Shown one piece after another: positions 53,593 to 61,226 of a DNA stretch of 64,000 bases. A program made the translations under genes and the position numbers. The notes below the pieces were generated by a model that worked only from the letters and a program-made list of their open reading frames with translations, searched no databases and was not told the origin of the DNA. How positions within the stretch are numbered: position 1 is the stretch's first letter; each line of letters begins with the position of its first letter. Source of the DNA: Bacteroidales bacterium (GTDB lineage: Bacteria; Bacteroidota; Bacteroidia; Bacteroidales; VadinHA17); assembly GCA_029974835.1 (NCBI GenBank), contig JARKQN010000065.1, forward strand, positions 29,123 to 93,122. The letters are read 5' to 3'.

Positions 53593-54831
53593 CTACTTTT
53601 TTAAGCTGGCCTCAATTACCGCGTTAAATGCCGGTTTCGGATTAAGCTGTCCGTCAAACAGGAGAGCATCCTGTCCTCTGCGCCACGACCTGGTATCGCT
53701 GAGCCCCCAGAAGGTTACCCGGTCAATTACATCCGCATGACGCATGAATATTTCGAACAGTTTTTTGTACACCTCTGCCTGTTTCTGGTAATTTTCGGGT
53801 GGTATGGTTCTGTTACCCTGATTTACTCCAAAAGCTCCGCTGTTGCTTCCTGTTGCGGTAACATCAAGTTCCGTAATGGAAACCCTCAGACCCAGGGCTG
53901 CATAATTCTCGATGGCTTTTTCCACATCTTCCAGATTGGTGTCAAGATGCCAGTGTCCCTGTATACCTACACCCGTGATAGGGGCACCTTCGGCAATGAG
54001 ACGTTTAAGAAGCAGCAGAGAGCTGGCGTGTTTTCCCTTGTTTTCAACCGCCCCCTGTTCGATGTTATAGTCGTTATAGTACAATTGGGCGTTGGGATCA
54101 GCTTCATGCGCCCACTTGAAGGCAAGTGTTATAACTTCGGGTCCCACATACTGATACCAGCTGAATGTACGGAGGTTTTCTGTGGTACCATCACCGCCGT
54201 CAGCAATCGATTCGTTGAATACATCCCATCCCATTATACGGCCTTTATATCGACCGACCACAGTCATGATATGACTTTTAAGACGTTCAAGTATGACTTC
54301 CTTGCTTGCCGGAGGGCCTGTAATGCCACGACCTCCGAAACCTTGAGCTCCCTGGCGCGGCTGACCGGCAGGATTTGCGCCTGCTGCAGGAGGAGCTGCC
54401 TGAGCAGCCTGAGGATTTGCCGGCTGGGCTGCAGGTCGGGCAGCTGCCGTGGCATTGGGATCTTCCTGGAAGAACCATTGAGGCGACTGGGAATGCCAGG
54501 CAAGGGTATGCCCCCAAACCTTCAAACCATTCTTCTGACACCAGTCAACCATAGCATCGGCGGTAACAAAGTTGTAAGTGTCCACCGTGGGATGAATTGG
54601 CTGCGGTTTCATGCAGTTCTCCGGCGTAATGATGTCGTAATGCATTTTAATATTGGCAGCCTCTGCATCCGATATGGATGTCAGATCATTTGCGGCACCA
54701 ATAAGGAATTTCCCGGCAAATGCTTCTTTTAAGGCTTTCGGCGGTGCCGGTTTTGCACTTACCTGACCGTTTGCTGCAACAGCTGTTGCAGCAATCAGAA
54801 CAATGCTGGTAATCAAGTTTCTGATAATCAT
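53593..54831 (-). CDS. GH10 endo-1,4-beta-xylanase-like with Ala/Pro/Gln-rich insertion
   Basis: FLIGAANDLTSISDAEAANIKMHYDIITPENCMKP; WGHTLAWHSQSPQWFF; GWDVFNESI; VSITELDVT. Confidence 0.94.
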   Translation of the reverse strand: MIIRNLITSIVLIAATAVAANGQVSAKPAPPKALKEAFAGKFLIGAANDLTSISDAEAANIKMHYDIITPENCMKPQPIHPTVDTYNFVTADAMVDWCQKNGLKVWGHTLAWHSQSPQWFFQEDPNATAAARPAAQPANPQAAQAAPPAAGANPAGQPRQGAQGFGGRGITGPPASKEVILERLKSHIMTVVGRYKGRIMGWDVFNESIADGGDGTTENLRTFSWYQYVGPEVITLAFKWAHEADPNAQLYYNDYNIEQGAVENKGKHASSLLLLKRLIAEGAPITGVGIQGHWHLDTNLEDVEKAIENYAALGLRVSITELDVTATGSNSGAFGVNQGNRTIPPENYQKQAEVYKKLFEIFMRHADVIDRVTFWGLSDTRSWRRGQDALLFDGQLNPKPAFNAVIEASLKK

Positions 54832-55204
54832 AGTTTTATTTTTTTCTGGTTAGTGATTATTTTAAGATTGAAATGTAAGAATTTCAGCAGAAAAAAAATT
54901 GTATTATAAAACATATAATAAAAAGCGTTTCCCGATTTGGTTTAGAACTTGTTCCTTCAGTTTTATTAATAATTTTTAACATCTTTCTGTAAGCTTTGTT
55001 TTTTTAGTGCTTTTTCTGACTGTGGCGGGCTGAAGTCCCGTTAGCCTTTCCACGTATCTCCCGATTCACTGATACCCCGACTACCGGTTATAATATTGCA
55101 TTTAAAGTCAAATAAATTGGAGCCGGGAAAGGTATATTCTGATCACTCTTGCCCGGTTTTTCATGGTCCTGCCATACACAGGAAGTCTCCGGGGCAGATA
55201 TATT

Positions 55205-55849
55205 TTAAACCAGGGGAAACAATCGTTCGGATCTTGGCGCCCCGCAATTTATGCATCCGGCATCGTACCAGCTAATGGGATTTCCGCATCGGGGGCAGCG
55301 CCAACGCTCTTCCTCGTATTTAACCCATTCCTGAGCACCCATTTCACGTATCTTTTTAAGATTTGGCAGGTATTCCTGACGATGCAGATAGCCACCCATA
55401 TTGATTAAGCCCGTAATGCGATAGCACGGCAAATCTGCACAATTCGTACAGCGGGCATCTTTCTGCGTTTCCATAGCATGAAGCCTTATGCTGCATCCCT
55501 GGCAATGCCCTGCAAGCTGCCCTCCGCTGAGACAGCCGTCACACAGCAGGCCTTTCATCCAGTCGGAGGGAGGAATACCCTTTTGTGCCTTTACAGGCTC
55601 AGGTGAGATTCTTTTTTGCCTAATCTGCCCGTCTGCAGTGTGTCTGGCAAGATAGGCCGGGCAGGCTCCGCAGTAGGTTCCGCATGCTGCAGCAAGGGGA
55701 GCTTTGCCGGAGACATCCTGTTTAAAGTCAAATCCCGGGCATTTTAAAGAAAAACATAAACCACAAACAGTCGCACCTGCTACCCCGGCTTCCTTTAGAA
55801 AACTTCTTCTGGTTATTTTTACTTTAGTCAGCCCCATTTCCTTTCTCAT
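55205..55849 (-). CDS. DUF3795-type Cys-rich protein with Tat-like signal
   Basis: TRRSFLKEAGVAG; CGTYCGACPAYLAR; LLCDGCLSG; CQGCSIR. Confidence 0.85.
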   Translation of the reverse strand: MRKEMGLTKVKITRRSFLKEAGVAGATVCGLCFSLKCPGFDFKQDVSGKAPLAAACGTYCGACPAYLARHTADGQIRQKRISPEPVKAQKGIPPSDWMKGLLCDGCLSGGQLAGHCQGCSIRLHAMETQKDARCTNCADLPCYRITGLINMGGYLHRQEYLPNLKKIREMGAQEWVKYEEERWRCPRCGNPISWYDAGCINCGAPRSERLFPLV

Positions 55850-55969
55850 TTGAAAGAATTTTGTATTTTATTCTCAATACAAAGTATATAATGCATTTTT
55901 GATTTACAGCGTGTAAAATTTTTTTTAACGGAGGACTATATTTTTGTAAATCAAAATTACTGTAAAATT

Positions 55970-56203
55970 TTATTGCAGGCGACCAGGCTGACCTCCATTA
56001 ACGGTAGAAATAGAAACGGTCATTGCCGCTGTGCCGTTCATGGTAAAGATCTCATTGTCCCCATCCCTGTCACTATAAAATAAGAGAGGGATACTTTCGG
56101 CCATACCAGGCTCATTGTCCCTTGTACACCCCAAAAACATTGTTATTGGGATCAAAGTTGCGGAGAAGATAAGCAACTGCTTAATATTTAACGGTTTGTT
56201 CAT
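55970..56203 (-). pseudogene. truncated/frameshifted PD40 (TolB-like) lipoprotein remnant
   Basis: lipobox MFLGC, LLFYSDRDGDNEIFTMNG then early stop; an alternate frame just after reads W-S-P-A-I-K-F. Confidence 0.5.
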
Positions 56204-56294
56204 GGTTTTCGGTTTTAAATAATTAATCTGGTTATTAAGCAAAACTTAAACCCGGATGGAGGAAACAAATTTCCTGCAGGGTGTTCACATTTTT

Positions 56295-56615
56295 CTATTT
56301 GATTGATAGTAACGGTATTAGATATCCTAAAAGTGCTCCCAGAATCAGAGTCATAATAAAAACCGGAATCAAGGATTTTGGTTCTTTCCATCCAATAAGC
56401 ACTGCACAGGGGGTTAATACAAGGAAAGAAATAAGGATACCTTCTAAAACAGGATTCATGTTCAGGTCGACGGTGGCGATAAAAAAGCCAACGATTACCC
56501 ACATCAAAAATGCTGAGATATTTGCGTCCCAGGTCAGCTTTTTAATAATCATTGGTATTACGTCTATAACTCCGGCAGCAATACCCAGAATAATTCCGAT
56601 AATGATTGTTTTCAT
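56295..56615 (-). CDS. small membrane protein, hypothetical
   Basis: glycine-rich three-TM pattern. Confidence 0.6.
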   Translation of the reverse strand: MKTIIIGIILGIAAGVIDVIPMIIKKLTWDANISAFLMWVIVGFFIATVDLNMNPVLEGILISFLVLTPCAVLIGWKEPKSLIPVFIMTLILGALLGYLIPLLSIK

Positions 56616-56668
56616 GTTTTTGGGTTTTTATGTTGCTATTATCATTGTGCAGAGAGGTTTTACATGAC

Positions 56669-56785
56669 GCATAACGGTTCGGTAATATGGAGAGGTTCCC
56701 GATAAATCGGGACGGGAGCAAAAGGTGTAACTATATATCCCGCAAAGTGGAAAGCAAAGGACCTTGAAAGTCCATGTTAGTTGGT
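56669..56785 (-). repeat. attC-like intercassette site A
   Basis: GCATAACGGTTCGGTAATATGGAGAGGTTCCCGATAAATCGGGAC ... CATGTTAGTTGGT. Confidence 0.55.
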
Positions 56786-56817
56786 CTAATTTTAATCCTG
56801 TATAAATATGCCAATCT

Positions 56818-57114
56818 CTATTTCTTATTGTATACCAGAATTGTTTTTCTTTCTCCGGCTGGATTTTTGGAAAACGATTCTATTACCAGTGTTTTTCCGT
56901 TATCAATTAGTTTATAAGTATCATCAATTCTGTATTCAGCAGTACTTACGCCGGGGTCGAATGTCATAATTTTTGTTATCGTAAGAGTGTTCTTGTCATC
57001 AGACCATTTTGCGATTTTCTTGGTTATACCCATATCACTCTTTTCGACTGTCTCTTTTCCATTAAGGTAAAACGTATCATTATTTTTAATATCGTCGCTA
57101 CCTTGTCGTATCAA
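56818..57114 (-). CDS. secreted hypothetical protein, coding region likely extends to about 57300 without an ATG
   Basis: called start is TTG; upstream in-frame reads SKSCLILTVLLFSSISIIAQTPIDFSGKWVFDKSKSYPGEGGSFLEGDEILSITQTAASISIEH. Confidence 0.55.
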   Translation of the reverse strand: MIRQGSDDIKNNDTFYLNGKETVEKSDMGITKKIAKWSDDKNTLTITKIMTFDPGVSTAEYRIDDTYKLIDNGKTLVIESFSKNPAGERKTILVYNKK

Positions 57115-57440
57115 GATATGCTCGATTGATATTGATGCAGCTGTTTGGGTAATAGAAAGAATTTCATCTCCCTCTAAAAAGGAACCACCTTCACCAGGGT
57201 AGCTTTTTGATTTATCAAATACCCATTTACCTGAAAAATCTATTGGAGTTTGAGCAATGATTGAAATTGAAGAAAATAGAAGAACTGTGAGAATAAGGCA
57301 AGATTTGGAAATTAAGTTATTCTCTTTGATGAAAAGTATGTTGAATGTAATGATAAATAAATTTAAAGTTAGGTTTAAAATTGAATATAATTCTAAAGAT
57401 AGTAATTTCTTATATGTCTTAATTATGGAGGAAACAATCT

Positions 57441-57574
57441 GAATGCAACCTGCCTGAAAGCGGAAACAGGCCGTAAAAGCAAAAACCGTGTCTGACAGGC
57501 ATCAGCCCGGCAGGCGTGACAACTTGTCCCGAGACCACGGGAAACAACTTACCCTATTGTCCGTGTTAGCTTTA
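57441..57574 (-). repeat. attC-like intercassette site B (left end degenerate)
   Basis: ends ATTGTCCGTGTTAGCTTTA; internal AAAACCGTG and CGTGACAACTTGTCCCG shared with site C. Confidence 0.6.
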
Positions 57575-58102
57575 GGTTTTTAATTTAAGGTCATGGTAAT
57601 ACTTTTCCAAAGATTTTAAAGTAGTCCAGCTCTTTTGGTTTGGAATATGGATTTCAAATTTTCTAATTTTCTTCGATGTTTTGATATAAACAAAGTTATT
57701 TATGCCGCTATGGTAGGAGAATAGACTTAAAATTGGAACAATAAAAAAATCAGAAAAGGTAGAAGTATTTAATCCCTCATATCCCGCAAGCTTAAACTTA
57801 ATTATGTGGATTGATTCTATGTTAATTATCTCTTTGTCACCAAATATTTCAATTTCGATTTGTTCAGTTGAAAATGAAATGTGTCCAATGGATTTTTTGA
57901 ATTTATATGAATAGTTCATGATGAAAAGACAAATTAAAAAAGTCAAAGCAGAAATAGCCATTAGCAACTTCGCAATAGCAGAGGGAATCCTATGACCGAA
58001 AATACCAACCGTAATTATTAGCAGAACACCAAATAACAAACCATAGATGGCATAAAGCTTAACAGGCCGCCTCTTTTTACTTACAATTTCTAAAGTTAAC
58101 AT
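57572..58102 (-). CDS. two-TM membrane protein with C-terminal beta-rich domain, cassette-borne
   Basis: ORF; stop codon lies inside the attC-like boundary. Confidence 0.65.
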   Translation of the reverse strand: MLTLEIVSKKRRPVKLYAIYGLLFGVLLIITVGIFGHRIPSAIAKLLMAISALTFLICLFIMNYSYKFKKSIGHISFSTEQIEIEIFGDKEIINIESIHIIKFKLAGYEGLNTSTFSDFFIVPILSLFSYHSGINNFVYIKTSKKIRKFEIHIPNQKSWTTLKSLEKYYHDLKLKT

Positions 58103-58138
58103 TTATAGATGATTATATTAGTTGCATACGGTTGGATT

Positions 58139-58428
58139 TAAAGCTAACGGCCAGGCGGTTGAGGGAGTAAGCGTCCCCGAGTCCTCTGGGTGGCGCACTT
58201 TTTGCCGTCTTTGCCCTCCGAAGCCTTCTTTGAGAGCCGTAGCCTCGGTGAAGGCTCTGGCGAAGGAAGGCCGGGTACAAGGTAAGTTCGGTGCCGGTAT
58301 CCAGTCACGATATTAACTTGTTTAATTGCGAGCAGGAGCATCCCGATAGCTATCGGGAGCAAAAACCGTGACAACTTGTCCCGCCAAAGGCGGGAAGCTA
58401 ATTACACCTCCCGTCCGTGTTAGCCTTA
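58139..58428 (-). repeat. oversized attC-like site C
   Basis: TAAAGCTAACGGCCAGGCGG ... ACCTCCCGTCCGTGTTAGCCTTA. Confidence 0.7.
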
Positions 58429-58444
58429 GCTTTTTATTTTTTCT

Positions 58445-58768
58445 TTAGTCAACGAAGGTCTCCTTCAGAACAGCTTTAACCTCTTTAATCTCGGGTTTCG
58501 ATAATTTTCCAAGGTCCTTGAGGATGCGTTGTTTATCTATAGTCCTGATTTGATCCAGAACAATCCAGCCAATCTTGTTTTCATGTTTTATTTCAACTCG
58601 GGTAGGATAGTTTTTGGAACTTGTTGTCATAGGGGCAATTACAACAGTTCTTAAGTGGTTGTTCATTTCGTCTGGTGAAATTACAATGCAAGGTCTTGTT
58701 TTCTTAATCTCGCTGCCAATAGTTGGATCAAGGTTTACAAGAATGATCTGATACTGTCTTATTTCCAT
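58445..58768 (-). CDS. MazF/PemK-family toxin
   Basis: RQYQIILVNLDPTIGSEIKKTRPCIVISPDEMN...VVIAPMTTSS. Confidence 0.95.
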   Translation of the reverse strand: MEIRQYQIILVNLDPTIGSEIKKTRPCIVISPDEMNNHLRTVVIAPMTTSSKNYPTRVEIKHENKIGWIVLDQIRTIDKQRILKDLGKLSKPEIKEVKAVLKETFVD

Positions 58769-59004
58769 TCCTCAAGGTTTTCTTCTTCAAAGATGTCTGG
58801 CATGATGAGTTTGTCATCACCGTTTGCATGCATTTCTTTAAATGCTTTATCCCAGCCTTTTCGAGGTCTGGAAAGGGGTTTGATGATTATATGTCCTTTA
58901 TCCAGAATCATTTCTACAGTATCACGGATATTATATCTCTCAATAATGGTTTTGCTGAACCTTATCCCCTTCGAATTTCCAATTTTTACAACTGATACTT
59001 CCAT
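58759..59004 (-). CDS. MazE/AbrB-type antitoxin
   Basis: VVKIGNSKGIRFSKTIIERYNI; overlaps toxin start by 10 bp. Confidence 0.93.
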   Translation of the reverse strand: MEVSVVKIGNSKGIRFSKTIIERYNIRDTVEMILDKGHIIIKPLSRPRKGWDKAFKEMHANGDDKLIMPDIFEEENLEEWK

Positions 59005-59159
59005 GATTTAATCATTTTTGATGTAATTACAAAGTTATTACAGATTATTGAAATTTCCAAATACTTATTATCTTTTTGTTGGTAATCTGTCTCGGTGTTG
59101 CCAATGTCTCATTATGAGCAGAAACTAAAGAAAGCTTAATCTTTCACAAAGCCCCGTGT

Positions 59160-59567
59160 TAAGGCTAACTGCCCGGAAATATGGGGAGGTTGTGTCCCCG
59201 CCAACGACGGGGTGGCGCACTTTTTGCCGTCTTTGCCTTCCGTAGCCTTTTTTGAGAGCCGTAGCCTCGGCGAAGGCTCTGGCGAAGGAAGGCCAGGTAC
59301 ACATTTTATTTAGCATTACGCGTGTCGCGCCGTGCCCCGCAGAAGCGAAGCGAAAGCGGGGGTACAATTTTGATCGGAACCACGAATTTATCACTGGTTA
59401 CAAAACTTGTTGGGAGCACTGGCGCAGTGTCGCGCCGAAGGCCCTGACCGACCGGAGGGAGCGTCATGTGTGCAGGGGCAAATGTTGAGGTGCGCAGCGA
59501 CGAAACCCCGCCCTGGCGGGGCAAAAAGTGTGACAAACAACTTACCCATATTGTCTGCGTTAGTGGC
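59160..59567 (-). repeat. oversized attC-like site D
   Basis: TAAGGCTAAC ... GTTAGTGGC; outer arms AATATGGGGAGGTTGT / ACAACTTACCCATATT. Confidence 0.72.
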
Positions 59568-59596
59568 TGTTATATTTTCATAGGATCAATTTTTAT

Positions 59597-60196
59597 TCAT
59601 AGAGATGGGTAGAATCTGGGAGGAATTACATTATGAAATAATAATCCTGCAAATCCTACACTTAATGAAAAGATGTTACCAGAGATAGAATTGTCATTGT
59701 AATTGTCTTTTAAATTTAGCGTATGATAACCTCCCTCAAAGACTAATCCGATGTGTGATTTGACAGGGATAATCATACCAAAGCCAAAAAATATATCATG
59801 TCCTGAAGCATTAGCATTATCAAGACTCATTTCATAACGACGTATTCCTAAGTCAAGAAAAGGGTAAGCTATACTTTGAGCGTTTCCAAACACATAACCC
59901 ATTTGGGGACCAAAGCCAGTGGAATTAGATTTATAATTTTTTGTTGACCCATTTGAAAATTCAATTCCACCTCCAATAAAGAAATTCTTAAAGATAAAAT
60001 AATTGATATTTGCTGCAAAGTTTATGATTTTTGCATTATTACCACCGGGATCCACGAAAAGATCACCTCCCTGACTCGCATAACTGCCTAATCCAAAAAT
60101 GATTTTTGCATTCTTATCGATAGCATACGTTTGTGCTGAAACGGAAATGCAAAGTCCAAAAAAATAGAAGATTAAAAGTAAAGCTTTGTTTCTCAT
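59597..60196 (-). CDS. outer-membrane beta-barrel protein, cassette-borne
   Basis: signal peptide ALLLIFYFFGLCISVSAQ; barrel-like strands. Confidence 0.75.
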   Translation of the reverse strand: MRNKALLLIFYFFGLCISVSAQTYAIDKNAKIIFGLGSYASQGGDLFVDPGGNNAKIINFAANINYFIFKNFFIGGGIEFSNGSTKNYKSNSTGFGPQMGYVFGNAQSIAYPFLDLGIRRYEMSLDNANASGHDIFFGFGMIIPVKSHIGLVFEGGYHTLNLKDNYNDNSISGNIFSLSVGFAGLLFHNVIPPRFYPSL

Positions 60197-60258
60197 GATA
60201 TTATAATTTATATAGAATGTTTTTATATTTAAGTTTATGTTTGGTGTAGGTACAAATG

Positions 60259-60394
60259 GCCACTAACGTTCGGTGGTATGCGCAGTGCGTGAGTCAAAGC
60301 GCTAACTTGTCGAGTTACTGCAATGGTTATTAAATGAACTGATAATAAAACAGGCACAGCACCCCGGATTGCTTATGACTGCATGTTGTGTTCA
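60259..60394 (-). repeat. attC-like site E
   Basis: GCCACTAACGTTCGG ... GCATGTTGTGTTCA; shares GTGCGTGA-TCAAAG with site G. Confidence 0.65.
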
Positions 60395-60398
60395 GTTT

Positions 60399-60782
60399 TT
60401 ATTTTTTTCTTTTTTCAAATTCAATCAATTCAATAGGAGCCCCGTTATGCTCAATCATAGCAACTCTTGTTCCCTCGCCTGGAGAATTCGGAGAAGTGAT
60501 AATATTAAATTCTCGTCTTGTAAGTTCAAAGTCCAAGTCATCAACTTCAAAGGCTATGTGTGGTACTTTCTTAATCAAGTCGTTAATCGGACAATCCTTA
60601 TCGAACCTCATCCATTCTATACCATAGGGACTTGTTTCAAATCCGGAAACGTATAATTTAAACTGTGGCAAGTATCTTTCACCATCAATCGGCTTATCCG
60701 TGGGTATTCCTATGTGATGATAACGCCAACCCCATTCTGATGTTGCCAATGGGAGTTCATTATCTTGTCTTTTTACATTCAT
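60399..60782 (-). CDS. VOC/glyoxalase-fold protein, cassette-borne
   Basis: WRYHHIGIPTDKP...PHIAFEVDDLDFELTRREFNIITSPNSPGEGTRVAMIEHNGAPIELIEF; start trimmed to 60782. Confidence 0.88.
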   Translation of the reverse strand: MNVKRQDNELPLATSEWGWRYHHIGIPTDKPIDGERYLPQFKLYVSGFETSPYGIEWMRFDKDCPINDLIKKVPHIAFEVDDLDFELTRREFNIITSPNSPGEGTRVAMIEHNGAPIELIEFEKRKK

Positions 60783-60809
60783 AATTGGGGTGTGTCTTTT
60801 TTTTACAAT

Positions 60810-61220
60810 TGAACACAACCGGCCCGGCAATATGGGGAGGTTCCCGATAAATCGGGACAAGTCGTGTTACCCGACGCAGCATCCGGGCAGAAACCCGGTA
60901 CCCCGCCCCGCCTCAGGCGGGGGGGCCACAAAACTGTCACGCTGCGCCCCGCAGTAGCGAAGCGGAGGCGGGGGTGCAAGGAGGGGAAGCCTGCCCCGCA
61001 GAAGCGAAGCGAAAGCGGGGGTACAAGTTTGATCGGAGCCAGAAAGCTGTCACGGTGCAGGATTTAAATTGCGGACCGATGCGCGTATCCGGGTGCAAGA
61101 ACCATTACAAATTTGTCTTAGGAGCAGGAGCAAAAGTTGAGGGGCGCAGCGACGAAACCCCGCCCTGGCGGGGCAAAAACCGTGACAAGCTTATTACCCC
61201 AACCGTCCGTGTTATGCGTA
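60810..61220 (-). repeat. oversized attC-like site F
   Basis: TGAACACAACCGGCCCGGCAATATGGGG ... CCGTCCGTGTTATGCGTA. Confidence 0.7.
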
Positions 61221-61226
61221 GTTTTT

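Noticed and set aside
53737-54732. 331-aa plus-strand ORF opposite the GH10 gene
   Set aside because: Antisense shadow of a strongly supported GH10 coding region; no recognisable motifs.
55026-55046. GCGGGCTGAAGTCCCGTTAGCC as a further degenerate attC end
   Set aside because: Contains GTTAGCC but lacks a paired boundary and resembles a generic CGGG-loop-CCCG intergenic hairpin.
57257-57442. plus-strand 61-aa ORF
   Set aside because: Opposite the signal-peptide-like 5' extension of the minus-strand secreted protein; no support.
58144-58374. minus-strand 76-aa ORF in site C
   Set aside because: Lies wholly within the repetitive attC-like region; reading frame arises from module M1, not a gene.
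59125-59536. minus/plus ORFs (89, 78, 76 aa) in site D
   Set aside because: Low-complexity translations of hairpin modules shared with other sites; treated as non-coding.
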